Source: Roseobacter litoralis Och 149
GTDB taxonomy: Bacteria > Pseudomonadota > Alphaproteobacteria > Rhodobacterales > Rhodobacteraceae
Direction: 5' to 3'
Assembly: GCF_000154785.2 (NCBI RefSeq)
Contig: NC_015730.1
Coordinates: forward strand, 3,867,501 to 3,931,500
DNA length: 64,000 nucleotides
The notes under the pieces are model-generated. The model had not been told where the DNA came from. It did no database searches and saw nothing but the letters and a program-made list of their open reading frames with translations. Below, one piece after another: positions 8,238 to 16,637 of this stretch (positions are counted from its first letter, which is position 1; every line of letters starts with the position of its first letter). The position numbers and the translations under genes were made by a program.

Positions 8238-9491
8238 ATGCCAACACTCTGCCGCGACTGTTTTTCCCTATTTGACCACGGGCAACGCTGCCCCAACTGC
8301 AGCAGCCCGCGCAGGATCGCGCATGCTGAACTGACGGACCTTTCAATCGCGCATATGGATTGTGACGCCTTTTACGCCTCGGTGGAAAAGCGCGACAATC
8401 CTGAGCTTGAGGGTAAGCCCGTGATCATCGGCGGCGGGCGGCGCGGCGTTGTCTCAACCGCATGTTATGTGGCGCGCATTCGCGGCGTCCGCTCAGCGAT
8501 GCCCATGTTTCAGGCGCTCAAACTCTGCCCCGAAGCCATCATCATCAAACCCCGGATGCAAGCCTACGTCGAGGCCTCCCGCGCGATCCGCGCCATGATG
8601 GAAGACCTCACGCCAGCCATCGAACCCCTGTCGCTGGACGAAGCCTTCATGGACCTGTCCGGGACCGCACGCCTGCACGGGGCACCACCGGCGGTCATGC
8701 TGGCCAAACTGGTCAAGCGGATGCATCAGGAACTGGGGCTGACCGGGTCAATCGGGCTGTCTCACAACAAGTTCCTCGCCAAAGTCGCGTCTGACCTCGA
8801 CAAACCGAACGGTTTTTCGATCATCGGCAAGGCCGAAACCGCCGCCTTTTTGCGCAACAAGCCTGTGCGCATGATCTGGGGGGTGGGCGCGGCGGGGCAG
8901 GCCTCGCTGGAAAAAGCGGGTATTCGCACATTTTCCGACCTGTTGCGGTGGGACAGGCGCGATCTGGGCGCAAGGTTTGGATCGATGGGCGACAGGCTCT
9001 GGCATCTGGCGCGGGGCGAAGATCACCGTCGCGTCTCAGCCCACACGCCAATGAAATCCATCTCGAACGAGACAACCTTTCATGATGATACCTCTGATCC
9101 GGAGCTTCTGGACGGGCACCTGTGGCGCATGGCTGAAAAGGTTTCAGACCGCGCCAAGGCCAAACAGCTTGCGGGCAGGGTCGTCACGCTGAAACTCAAG
9201 CGTGCGGATCATTCGCTGCTGTCGCGACGGGTCAGCCTGCGCGATGGCACCCAGATGGCAGATACGATCTATCGCACCGCCCGTGGTCTGTTTGATCAGG
9301 TCGGCAATCAAGGCCCCTACCGCCTGCTGGGCTGTGGCCTGTCGGACCTTATTCCGGAAGGCGGCGCGGATCTGTCAGGCGACCTTCTTGATCCACAGGC
9401 GCGGCAACGAAACGCTGCTGAGCGCGCAACAGACAAGATAAGGGATCGCTTTGGCGCGGATGCCATCCTCAAAGGGCGCTCACTGCGTTAA
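8238..9491 (+). CDS. dinB: DNA polymerase IV (DinB) with N-terminal zinc-ribbon-like extension
   Basis: A 417-aa Y-family translesion polymerase. The palm motifs MDCDAFYASVE (about residues 40-50) and SLDEAF hold the metal-binding acidic residues. Thumb, little-finger and C-terminal regions are present. The first 21 residues contain Cys5, Cys8, Cys18 and Cys21 in a CxxC...CxxC pattern, likely one zinc site, placed before the usual polymerase start. The CxxC pairs support the start at 8238. No clear LexA box of the alphaproteobacterial GTTC-N7-GTTC type was seen upstream. Confidence 0.94.
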   Translation: MPTLCRDCFSLFDHGQRCPNCSSPRRIAHAELTDLSIAHMDCDAFYASVEKRDNPELEGKPVIIGGGRRGVVSTACYVARIRGVRSAMPMFQALKLCPEAIIIKPRMQAYVEASRAIRAMMEDLTPAIEPLSLDEAFMDLSGTARLHGAPPAVMLAKLVKRMHQELGLTGSIGLSHNKFLAKVASDLDKPNGFSIIGKAETAAFLRNKPVRMIWGVGAAGQASLEKAGIRTFSDLLRWDRRDLGARFGSMGDRLWHLARGEDHRRVSAHTPMKSISNETTFHDDTSDPELLDGHLWRMAEKVSDRAKAKQLAGRVVTLKLKRADHSLLSRRVSLRDGTQMADTIYRTARGLFDQVGNQGPYRLLGCGLSDLIPEGGADLSGDLLDPQARQRNAAERATDKIRDRFGADAILKGRSLR

Positions 9492-9520
9492 GTGGCCGCT
9501 TAATGCCGTCGCCGTTGGCC

Positions 9521-10381
9521 TTACTCTGCGGCAAGCGGCATTTTTTCCTGACCGATCTGCGCGATTTCAGCCACCGCCGCACGTATGGCCGCGCGCACAG
9601 CTTCAAAGTTCGAATTCGTCCGAATGCGTTTTTCATCCATGTAAAGCGCTCGATCAAGCTCTACCTGAACCGCATGCTGCCCGCGCTGCGGCCGCCCATA
9701 GGCCTGCGCAATATAGGCTCCGGCAAAGGGCGCATTGCGCGCCACACGAAACCCCTGCGCAACAAAGGCCGCTTCGACACGGTCCACGACACTGCCCGCC
9801 GCCGCCGCGCCGAATCTGTCGCCCAACACGATATCCGGACGTTGCCCACCGGACCGCACAACACTTTCCACGGCCTCATGCGGCATCGAGTGGCAGTCAA
9901 TCAACACCGCCTGTCCGTGAAAACTATGCGCGTCATTCAAAAGAACCTGAAGCTTTTGGTGGTAGGGATGCCAATATCGGTCAAGCCGTTCCTGCGCATC
10001 GGCCATGGCGATCTTGCCGCGATAAATCGCGCGCCCATTCGCCACGACCCGTGGAATCACGCCCAACCCTGATGCCACCCTCGGGTTATGCCCCTGCCGG
10101 CGCACGCCTTCGATCAGCGCAGGGTCCAACTCATCGGGGCTGCGGTTCAGATCGACATAGGCACGCGGTGCGGCTGCCTTGATGAACCGCGCACCAAAGG
10201 CCGGCGCACAGTCAAACAAGCGGTCAACGAAAGCGTCCTCGGATGACCGTATCAACCGGTCATTCAGAACCGTTTTGCGGATCATATCCTTGGGGTACGC
10301 CGAACCACTATGCGGTGACGCAAATACCACGCAAGATGTATCGCGCTTCGGCAGACAGATGTGATAGGCGACGTGTAACAT
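9521..10381 (-). CDS. N-formylglutamate amidohydrolase family protein
   Basis: The 286-aa protein matches the N-formylglutamate amidohydrolase (FGase) family: SPHSGSAYP near the N terminus, the RAYVDLNR block and the metal-binding IDCHSMP motif. The family hydrolyses N-formyl-glutamate at the end of one histidine degradation route. No hut genes lie nearby, so the true substrate may be another N-formyl or N-acyl amino acid. GAGGGA precedes the ATG. Convergent with dinB, 29 bp apart. Confidence 0.85.
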   Translation of the reverse strand: MLHVAYHICLPKRDTSCVVFASPHSGSAYPKDMIRKTVLNDRLIRSSEDAFVDRLFDCAPAFGARFIKAAAPRAYVDLNRSPDELDPALIEGVRRQGHNPRVASGLGVIPRVVANGRAIYRGKIAMADAQERLDRYWHPYHQKLQVLLNDAHSFHGQAVLIDCHSMPHEAVESVVRSGGQRPDIVLGDRFGAAAAGSVVDRVEAAFVAQGFRVARNAPFAGAYIAQAYGRPQRGQHAVQVELDRALYMDEKRIRTNSNFEAVRAAIRAAVAEIAQIGQEKMPLAAE

Positions 10382-10433
10382 TCGTATTCCCTCGTCTAAT
10401 ACATAGCGCAGAACGATTGGAAACCAAAAGCCC

Positions 10434-10462
10434 TTGATCCCCCGGACGACTCCTTTTATAGA
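10434..10462 (+). promoter_or_regulatory. Candidate sigma-70 promoter for tRNA-Val and rpmJ
   Basis: TTGATC (10434-10439) and TATAGA (10457-10462) are separated by exactly 17 bases and point to the tRNA gene 68 bp downstream. The intervening leader has two small hairpins with T-rich loops (10473-10490 and 10490-10506), which makes the arrangement unusual and the call tentative. Confidence 0.4.
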
Positions 10463-10529
10463 CGCCGCTACCGGCGCGTTTTTTCGCGCCCCATTTTTTG
10501 TGGGGTTCGGGAATGCGCGGCAACATAGT

Positions 10530-10604
10530 GGGTGATTAGCTCAGCGGTAGAGCACTTCGTTGACATCGAAGGGGTCACTGGTTCGATCCCAGTATCGCCC
10601 ACCA
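10530..10604 (+). tRNA. tRNA-Val (anticodon GAC)
   Basis: A 75-nt cloverleaf: acceptor stem GGGTGAT with ATCGCCC (one G-U pair), a D arm with AGCTCAGCGGTAGAGC, anticodon stem CTTCG/CGAAG with GAC at 10562-10564, T arm with GGTTCGATCC, and an encoded CCA end at 10602-10604. Confidence 0.97.
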
Positions 10605-10680
10605 TTTGATACACTGGTCCGTTTCGACGGGCTGCCCGAAACCCGGCGCCGCACCGCGCCACAACATGAGGAGAACGACC

Positions 10681-10806
10681 ATGAAGGTTCGCAATTCGCT
10701 CCGCTCGCTCAAGAATCGGCACCGCGACTGCCGTGTTGTGCGCAGGAAGGGCCGCGTCTACGTCATCAACAAGACGCAACGCCGGTTCAAAGCCCGTCAG
10801 GGTTAA
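10681..10806 (+). CDS. rpmJ: Ribosomal protein L36
   Basis: A 41-aa basic protein, [20 protein letters not shown] onward, ending [10 protein letters not shown]. This is the longer L36 form with only one cysteine, so it cannot carry the four-ligand zinc site of the classic short form. It is a component of the 50S subunit. AGGAG lies 8 bases upstream of the ATG. It follows tRNA-Val by 76 bp and ends at a clear intrinsic terminator, so the two may be co-transcribed. Confidence 0.97.
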   Translation: MKVRNSLRSLKNRHRDCRVVRRKGRVYVINKTQRRFKARQG

Positions 10807-10828
10807 ACCAAACAAATTACGAAAAAAG

Positions 10829-10854
10829 GCCGCCCCACTCGGGCGGCTTTTTTT
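10829..10854 (+). terminator. Intrinsic terminator after rpmJ
   Basis: GCCGCCC (10829-10835) pairs with GGGCGGC (10841-10847) around CACTC, followed by seven T. An A-tract before it may let it also serve the convergent gene on the other strand. Confidence 0.88.
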
Positions 10855-10860
10855 ATGGGC

Positions 10861-11532
10861 TCAACAGGGGAATTTTCGCACCTCATATGCGGGGTTCGAA
10901 AAGTACGGCGCGAAATCCGTGGGAATCACGGGATCATCTGTGCCCGCAGAAAGCCGGTCCGGTGCAAAACGGTTTGGAAAACGCACCAGCGCGCCCTCAT
11001 CCGTCAATCGCGTCGCATAGCCATCAAGATAATCAAACGGCGCTTGTGGTCGTGCGAACTCGGCCGCGCTGATGCGCTGGCAAATGAATTGAGCCTTAAC
11101 GGTGATGACATCCTGAGAGGCCGTAAAATCGATGACATGGCCCAGCTTCGTCGCGAAATCCATCACGGCAAATCGCAACGACCCGTCCAAAACGAACAGC
11201 GTCGTTTCATCTTTACCGAATAAAAACTCTTCGCCCTGCCACCGCGCGCCCGTCGCAAAGCGGACATCATAATCCCCCGGCGGCACCAGTACCTTGAAGA
11301 ATTGCCCCCCTTCGATAAAGGCGGCAAGGGCGGGGGCCTGCGTTTGAGCATCCACCAACGTCATCATGTAATCCTGACCCGGCGATGTCTTAACCTGTAA
11401 CGGGAAAACGGCAGGCAGCCCGGTCTTATTCCACATGAGACCAGCTGGCTGCTGCTCGGCCCAGACCGTCGTCACCAAGAGGCTTAAGCACAGGGACGGC
11501 AGGAATATGAGTTTTGAAACCACTTTCCGCAC
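10861..11532 (-). CDS. Exported protein of unknown function
   Basis: I do not recognise this family. With a GTG start at 11532 the 223-aa product begins with a typical signal peptide (MRKVVSKLIFL, then a hydrophobic core ending TTVWA before EQQP), so it is probably periplasmic. The mature part is mixed beta-rich sequence with two cysteines, one at the very C terminus. The GTG lies 8 bp after the stop of the potassium-channel gene on the same strand, so the two are likely co-transcribed. An earlier ATG overlapping the channel gene is possible but would spoil the signal peptide. Confidence 0.6.
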   Translation of the reverse strand: MRKVVSKLIFLPSLCLSLLVTTVWAEQQPAGLMWNKTGLPAVFPLQVKTSPGQDYMMTLVDAQTQAPALAAFIEGGQFFKVLVPPGDYDVRFATGARWQGEEFLFGKDETTLFVLDGSLRFAVMDFATKLGHVIDFTASQDVITVKAQFICQRISAAEFARPQAPFDYLDGYATRLTDEGALVRFPNRFAPDRLSAGTDDPVIPTDFAPYFSNPAYEVRKFPC

Positions 11533-11539
11533 GGGCTTT

Positions 11540-12316
11540 CTATACCATACCTTCGGTTGTGATGCGAACCACTGCACCACAATGTTTGCAATGCACCGCG
11601 TCATGGTCATGTTTGGTCAACCCACAGGACTGACAGGTATACCTAACCTTGGAGGGCTGGATGATGGCCCGCGCCAGCTGCACGAACAAGGCCACGCCCA
11701 CCACCATGATCACCACAGCCAGCAGCTTGCCGCCCGTGGTCGTGGGTGTGATATCTCCGTACCCTGTCGTCGTCAGCGTGGACACCGTGAAGTAAAGGGC
11801 GTTGATATACCCCTCAAGCCCCGTGCCACGCTCGACAAACAGAGCAAACACAACCGACGTTGTGAAAAACACGAACACGAACAGGTTGACGGCCGCAATG
11901 ACGGCGCCCTCGTGTTTGACAAAAAATGGGCTGACACGCCGCAAGTCGCGCAGCAGGTGGTATGAATGAATGATCCGCAGGCCGCGCAGAATGCGCAGAA
12001 AGGCGAGATTTGCATGAATAAAAGGCGCGATCAACAAAGAGAGAATCACGATCACATCTGCGATCGTATAGATTTTCAACAGCATCTCCCTGCGGTCAGT
12101 CGCAATCCAGAGCCGCGCAGCGAAATCCATTAAGATAAACAGGCCAAGTGCAAAACCGAGAGTTTCCAGCCCGACGGTCGCAGGCAAGGGTGCAATGGCG
12201 ATAAACAGGATGATCGTGAACACATCAAAAAGGATCAGCCCAAATCGGAATCGCCGTGAGCGTCGTTCTGAGCCTGTGTAAAGCTCTGTCACTGTTTGTT
12301 TTAATTGGTCCATCAT
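11540..12316 (-). CDS. Small voltage-gated-type potassium channel with C-terminal zinc ribbon
   Basis: The product of about 258 aa has an S1-S4-like block including an arginine-rich segment (LRILRGLRIIHSYHLLRDLRR, voltage-sensor-like), then S5, a pore helix with the potassium filter TTTGYGD, and S6. The cytoplasmic tail ends in CQSCG and, 10 residues later, CKHC, a zinc-ribbon-like CxxC...CxxC pair. It should conduct potassium across the inner membrane. The start is uncertain among three closely spaced ATGs (12313, 12316, 12325). It is divergent from the GST gene and followed closely by the exported protein gene. Confidence 0.85.
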   Translation of the reverse strand: MMDQLKQTVTELYTGSERRSRRFRFGLILFDVFTIILFIAIAPLPATVGLETLGFALGLFILMDFAARLWIATDRREMLLKIYTIADVIVILSLLIAPFIHANLAFLRILRGLRIIHSYHLLRDLRRVSPFFVKHEGAVIAAVNLFVFVFFTTSVVFALFVERGTGLEGYINALYFTVSTLTTTGYGDITPTTTGGKLLAVVIMVVGVALFVQLARAIIQPSKVRYTCQSCGLTKHDHDAVHCKHCGAVVRITTEGMV

Positions 12317-12467
12317 GGGCAGCATCAACTCAAAACCCGGTGTTCTTGGCAAGGGTAATCCGGCGACCCGGGGACGGACATCACAAAACAGTGCGCTTAA
12401 AACGGCCTTGCGATCTCAACTTCAGGACTTAGGTTCCCCTACACACTCGCAAATTCAAGAGGCTCTC

Positions 12468-13343
12468 ATGACCATCGAAACGGAATACACCCCGCCCAAA
12501 GTCTGGACGTGGGAGGCAGAGAGCGGTGGCAAATTCGCCAGCATCAACCGCCCCATTGCAGGCCCAACCCATGACAAGGACCTCCCGGTTGGCAAACACC
12601 CCTTGCAGCTTTACTCGCTTGCGACACCCAACGGCGTCAAAGTCACCGTGTTGCTCGAAGAGCTATTGGCGCTTGGCATAAACGAGGCCGAATATGATGC
12701 CTGGCTGATCAAGATCGGCGATGGCGATCAATTCGGCAGTGGCTTTGTCGAGGTGAACCCAAACTCCAAAATTCCCGCCCTGATGGACCGGTCCGGCGAT
12801 GCACCGCAGCGTGTTTTCGAATCTGGTGCCATACTTCTCTATCTGGCGGAAAAATTCGGGCAGTTCATCCCGGATGATCCCGCCGGGCGTGCCGAAACGT
12901 TGTCATGGCTCTTTTGGCAAATGGGCTCCGCGCCTTATCTGGGCGGTGGTTTTGGCCACTTTTATGCCTATGCACCCGAAAAGATGGAATATCCGATCAA
13001 CCGGTTTTCCATGGAGGCCAAGCGTCAGCTTGACGTGCTGGAGCGACAGCTTTCACAGAATGATTTCATCGCAGGAGACACCTATACGATCGCGGATATG
13101 GCGATCTGGTCTTGGTACGGGCAACTCGTGCTTGGGCGGCTTTATGATGCGGCTGAGTTTCTGGATGTCACCAGCTACACGCATGTGCTGAACTGGGCCA
13201 AGAAGATCGACGCACGCCCCGCTGTGCAACGTGGGCGCATGGTAAACCGCATGTCCGGCGCGCCGGAAACACAATTGCACGAACGCCACGATGCATCTGA
13301 TTTCGAAACGCAGACGCAAGACAAAATCGGCGATAAATCCTGA
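12468..13343 (+). CDS. yghU: YghU-type glutathione S-transferase (disulfide reductase)
   Basis: The 291-aa protein has the YghU/Ure2p-like layout: an N-terminal extension (TPPKVWTWE), a thioredoxin-fold domain starting HPLQLYSLATPNGVKV with the glutathione-site Thr-Pro-Asn in place of a cysteine, the VNPNSKIPAL block with cis-proline, and an all-helical C-terminal domain with DYxIAD-like DTYTIADMAIW. YghU-type proteins bind two glutathiones and reduce disulfides. AAGAGG precedes the ATG at 12468. Earlier in-frame codons lie over the divergent promoter. Confidence 0.9.
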   Translation: MTIETEYTPPKVWTWEAESGGKFASINRPIAGPTHDKDLPVGKHPLQLYSLATPNGVKVTVLLEELLALGINEAEYDAWLIKIGDGDQFGSGFVEVNPNSKIPALMDRSGDAPQRVFESGAILLYLAEKFGQFIPDDPAGRAETLSWLFWQMGSAPYLGGGFGHFYAYAPEKMEYPINRFSMEAKRQLDVLERQLSQNDFIAGDTYTIADMAIWSWYGQLVLGRLYDAAEFLDVTSYTHVLNWAKKIDARPAVQRGRMVNRMSGAPETQLHERHDASDFETQTQDKIGDKS

Positions 13344-13350
13344 TCGTTCC

Positions 13351-13395
13351 GGGTCGGGGGCGCGACAGTTCAAATCGCACCCCCGGCCCCGTTTT
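13351..13395 (+). terminator. Likely terminator after the YghU-type gene
   Basis: GGGTCGGGGG (13351-13360) pairs with CCCCCGGCCC (13380-13389, one G-U pair) across a 19-nt loop and is followed by CGTTTT. It lies between convergent genes. Confidence 0.6.
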
Positions 13396-13416
13396 AACCC
13401 GTGACAAGGCCGCGTT

Positions 13417-14250
13417 TCACAGCGCGATGCCACCGCCTTTGCGGGGTGGACGTCCCTCAAAAAAATCAAAGATATCGTCAAACACCGGCAGATGCGACGC
13501 AAACATCAAATGCCCCTGATCCGCGTATCCGGTCACAGGAACACCACCGATCCGGCGCGCAAAATGCGTCACCTGTTGTGGTGAAAACACCGGATCCTCC
13601 AGCCCGTGGAAAAACCGGATCTGTCCCTTTTCAAATGCAGTATCCTTGGGCAAGCGCCACCGCCGCAAGTCAGCCATATGCGCCTTCGGCATGCCACCTT
13701 CCGGGAAAACAATCCGATCTGCTCGCCCATTGATGATCTGTGCCGCGCGGATGCTGAGCGTCTGATCAGACAGCACCGGCATGCCAAATAGCAACAATCG
13801 GTAATACTCAAGCCAAACCGTGCGCAGCCGAACCGATCTGACCCGCCATGCAGCGCTCAGGATCAGTCGTGTGGTGCGCAACGCCGTTTCTGTGCCACCC
13901 CCACGTTCAACTGCCGGCGATAAACCCGCCACTTTCACATCGTTCCGCATCCTGTGCGCCGCTGATAACGCGATTGGCGCACCTGTGGAAAAGCCAAGCA
14001 GGCGAAACGGCGTATCTGGATGCGCGCTCGCGAGGTCCGCGATTTCAGCCGCTGCCTTTTCTATTTTGAGCGCAGGGGACAGAGGGCGGCTGTCAAGCCC
14101 GGGAAACCGATATGTAGCCAACCCATAGCCAGCCTCCTGCCAGCGCTGCACGGGGGCAAAAATGTCGCCACGCGACAGCGCACCGGGGATCAGCACGGCT
14201 ATCACCCGCGCCCGCGACAAAGCTTGCGCGTCGTAGCTGAGGTGCGGCAC
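13417..14250 (-). CDS. Alpha/beta-fold serine hydrolase
   Basis: The 277-aa protein has the alpha/beta hydrolase nucleophile elbow GFSTGA, an oxyanion-type stretch IPGALSRGD near the start, and late Asp/His candidates (GLEDPVFSP and YADQGHLMF). It resembles monoacyl-esterase or thioesterase-like hydrolases of unknown substrate. A GTG at 14250 starts one base after the stop of the ligase gene (TGACGTG), so the two are translationally linked, suggesting that it acts on the CoA ester or an ester precursor. It is the last gene of the transporter cluster. Confidence 0.8.
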   Translation of the reverse strand: MPHLSYDAQALSRARVIAVLIPGALSRGDIFAPVQRWQEAGYGLATYRFPGLDSRPLSPALKIEKAAAEIADLASAHPDTPFRLLGFSTGAPIALSAAHRMRNDVKVAGLSPAVERGGGTETALRTTRLILSAAWRVRSVRLRTVWLEYYRLLLFGMPVLSDQTLSIRAAQIINGRADRIVFPEGGMPKAHMADLRRWRLPKDTAFEKGQIRFFHGLEDPVFSPQQVTHFARRIGGVPVTGYADQGHLMFASHLPVFDDIFDFFEGRPPRKGGGIAL

Positions 14251-14251
14251 G

Positions 14252-15487
14252 TCAGTCGTAACTGCGCTGGTCTTCGATGACCATACCATCCTTGGGCAGA
14301 CTACCCACGGGGACAACTTCCACCACCGCCTTCAACTTGAGGGTCTCCACAACACTCGAAGCATAGCGCGTTGCATCTGCAGTGTCGTTTGCCTCAACCT
14401 TGACGGTCATCGCGTCTTGCTCGTCCGCGCGGGTGATGACAACGCGTGCCTTCACGACTTCCTCGTGATGATCGACAAAAGACGCGACCTGTTCGGGGCG
14501 CACGAACATCCCCTTGACCTTGGCTGTCTGATCTGCGCGCCCCATCCACCCTTTGATCCTGCGATTTGTGCGACCACACGGGCTTTCACCTTCCATGAAC
14601 GCGCTCAGGTCACCGGTGGAAAAACGGATCAGCGGGTAATCGGGGTTCAGTGTGGTGACAATGACCTCGCCAACTTCCCCCTCCGGCACAGGTATCCCGG
14701 TTCCGGGTGTGACAATCTCAACGACAACCTGTTCATCCAGAATGAGCCCTTCCATCGCAGGTGATTCATAGGCGATGTTTCCCAAATCTGCCGTCGCATA
14801 GCACTGCAAACACAGGATGCCCCTCTCCGCATATTCCTTACGCAGGGACGGAAAGAGCGCGCCGCCGCCAACTGCCGCCTTGGCAATCTTCAACTCGATG
14901 CCCATGTCATCTGCTTTATCCAGAATGACTTTGAGGAAATCCGGCGTGCCCGCATAGGCGGTGGTGCCGACGTCCCGTGCCGCAGTGACCTGTAGTTCAG
15001 TCTGGCCCGTTCCGGCGGGCAGGACCGTCGCCCCTACGGCATGGGCGCCGCTTTCAAAAATGGCTCCTGCAGGTGTCAGGTGATAGCCAAAACAGTTCTG
15101 GACGATATCCCCGTTGCCAATGCCAACCGCATGCAGAAAGCGGCCCATGCGAAACCAGTCATGGTTCACATCGAAGGGTTCGTAAATCGGGCCCGGTGAC
15201 TGGAATATATGGCTGAAACCGGTGGCCGGTTTCGTGGTGAAGTTGCCGAACGGCATATGCATTGATTGCGCATGGCCCAGATCGGATTTGCGCAGCACAG
15301 GCAGGTCCGCCAGTGTTGCCACGTCTGTTATGGTGTCGGCATCGAATGCGTCCAAGCGTCCTGCATATCCTTGCAGTTTCTGGGCCTTGGCGATTTGCCG
15401 GGGTAATGTCCGGCGCAAATGCCCGGCGCGTTCATCTGCTGTGCGTAATTCCAAGCTGTCAAAAAATAAATCTGAATGTTTTTTCAT
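14252..15487 (-). CDS. Phenylacetate-CoA-ligase-like acyl-adenylating enzyme
   Basis: A 411-aa protein of the PaaK branch of the AMP-binding superfamily: the central YAGTPDFLK and CYATADLGNIAYES blocks, the STGDLSAF motif with the acidic ribose contact, and the C-terminal swivel domain with KVKGMFVRPEQ. PaaK enzymes activate aryl-acetates or other small carboxylates as CoA thioesters. No paa ring-hydroxylating genes are present, so phenylacetate itself is not implied. It lies downstream of livF in the same orientation. Confidence 0.82.
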   Translation of the reverse strand: MKKHSDLFFDSLELRTADERAGHLRRTLPRQIAKAQKLQGYAGRLDAFDADTITDVATLADLPVLRKSDLGHAQSMHMPFGNFTTKPATGFSHIFQSPGPIYEPFDVNHDWFRMGRFLHAVGIGNGDIVQNCFGYHLTPAGAIFESGAHAVGATVLPAGTGQTELQVTAARDVGTTAYAGTPDFLKVILDKADDMGIELKIAKAAVGGGALFPSLRKEYAERGILCLQCYATADLGNIAYESPAMEGLILDEQVVVEIVTPGTGIPVPEGEVGEVIVTTLNPDYPLIRFSTGDLSAFMEGESPCGRTNRRIKGWMGRADQTAKVKGMFVRPEQVASFVDHHEEVVKARVVITRADEQDAMTVKVEANDTADATRYASSVVETLKLKAVVEVVPVGSLPKDGMVIEDQRSYD

Positions 15488-15574
15488 TGGTATAAAAGTC
15501 CTGAGGCTGCCTTCCCAAGCAGCTATAATTTGCCTTGGGCAAAACGGATCATCTTTCGCGCGGCACTCATCGTT

Positions 15575-15664
15575 TCAAACCAATGGCGCGGGATCATCAG
15601 GCAAGCCCGCGATGAGCAGCATGAAATTTCCAGCCATGTTCGGCTTTCTCATAAGGCCACGCAT
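15575..15664 (-). CDS. Possible 29-residue small protein downstream of livF
   Basis: Thirteen bases after the livF stop, ATG at 15664 is preceded by GGGAGGG at good spacing and opens a 29-codon frame (begins MRGLMRKPNMAGNFMLL, ends PLV) with a short hydrophobic stretch. It fills part of the 189-bp gap between livF and the PaaK-like gene. The strong ribosome binding site is the only support. It could be a leader peptide or chance. Confidence 0.3.
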   Translation of the reverse strand: MRGLMRKPNMAGNFMLLIAGLPDDPAPLV

Positions 15665-15676
15665 CAAATCCCTCCC

Positions 15677-16510
15677 TCAGCTTAGCCAACGCTTGCGTCG
15701 ACGATAACTGCGCACATCGCGAAAAGACTTCCGCCCCTGTTCCGACATACCCAAATAGAATTCCTTCACGTCCGGGTTTTCCCGCAAATCCGCTGCGGGC
15801 CCGTCCATCACAACACGTCCGGATTCCAAAATATACCCGTAATGCGCAAAGCGCAGCGCCACGTTTGTGTTCTGTTCGGCCAATAAAAAGGTTACGCCCT
15901 CGTTTTCGTTCACAGATTTCACGATCTCGAAAATTTGCTCAACCAACTGAGGGGCGAGGCCCATCGAGGGTTCATCCAGCAGAATCGTCTCCGGTTTTGA
16001 CATCAGCGCCCGCCCGATCGCGGTCATCTGCTGCTCCCCGCCTGAAGTATAACCCGCCTGACTTTTACGCCGCTCTTTCAGGCGCGGGAAATAGTCATAG
16101 ACCATTTCCAGATCGCGTTGGATCGCGGCTTTGCCCTCGCGCCGGGTGTAAGCTCCGGTCAGCAGGTTTTCTTCGACCGTGAGGTGTTCAAAGCAGTGCC
16201 GCCCTTCCATGACCTGCACGACACCGGATTTCACAGTATCCGCGGGATCCTGATGCTGGATCACCTTGCCACGGTATTTGATCGAGCCTTTCGTGACCTC
16301 ACCACGTTCGGAAGCCAAGAGGCCCGAGATCGCCTTGAGGGTCGTCGTCTTGCCAGCACCGTTCCCGCCCAGCAAGGCAGTAATACCCCCTCGCGGCACA
16401 TTCAGGCTCACACCTTTCAGAACGAGAATCACATGGTTGTAGATGACCTCGATGTTGTTCACTTCGAGAACGTTTTCGGTCTGGCCCTCTGCTGCGTCGA
16501 ACATTTCCAT
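15677..16510 (-). CDS. livF: ABC transporter ATP-binding protein, LivF type
   Basis: The 277-aa ATPase has Walker A GGNGAGKTT, a signature TSGGEQQM and Walker B TILLDEPSMG, with the LivF-like C terminus. It is one of two ATPases driving a branched-chain-amino-acid family (HAAT) importer. The start at 16510 has AGGAG 6 bases upstream; an upstream extension of 26 codons overlaps the intercistronic region and is not conserved-looking. It lies after livK, separated by a strong hairpin. Confidence 0.9.
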   Translation of the reverse strand: MEMFDAAEGQTENVLEVNNIEVIYNHVILVLKGVSLNVPRGGITALLGGNGAGKTTTLKAISGLLASERGEVTKGSIKYRGKVIQHQDPADTVKSGVVQVMEGRHCFEHLTVEENLLTGAYTRREGKAAIQRDLEMVYDYFPRLKERRKSQAGYTSGGEQQMTAIGRALMSKPETILLDEPSMGLAPQLVEQIFEIVKSVNENEGVTFLLAEQNTNVALRFAHYGYILESGRVVMDGPAADLRENPDVKEFYLGMSEQGRKSFRDVRSYRRRKRWLS

Positions 16511-16592
16511 CGCTCCTGATCTATGCGCCGGGCCAGCCCGTGTTTGCACATTTAACGCCTGCTGGATGCATGACGTCCAGCCTATCATGGGT

Positions 16593-16630
16593 GGCGCTCC
16601 CCGGCGACATATCTGCCGCCGGGGAGCGCC
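16593..16630 (-). other. Intercistronic RNA hairpin between livK and livF
   Basis: A perfect 14-bp G+C-rich stem (16593-16606 with 16617-16630) with a 10-nt loop starts 8 bp after the livK stop. There is no U-tract on the transcribed side, so it fits an mRNA-stabilising or partial-termination element that raises binding-protein level relative to the ATPase, as known for other binding-protein operons. Confidence 0.6.
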
Positions 16631-16637
16631 TTAATGT

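Noticed and set aside
11533..11610. Longer N terminus for the exported protein, starting inside the channel gene
   Set aside because: It would overlap the channel gene and place a signal peptide 26 residues inside the protein; the GTG at 11532 gives a normal signal peptide.
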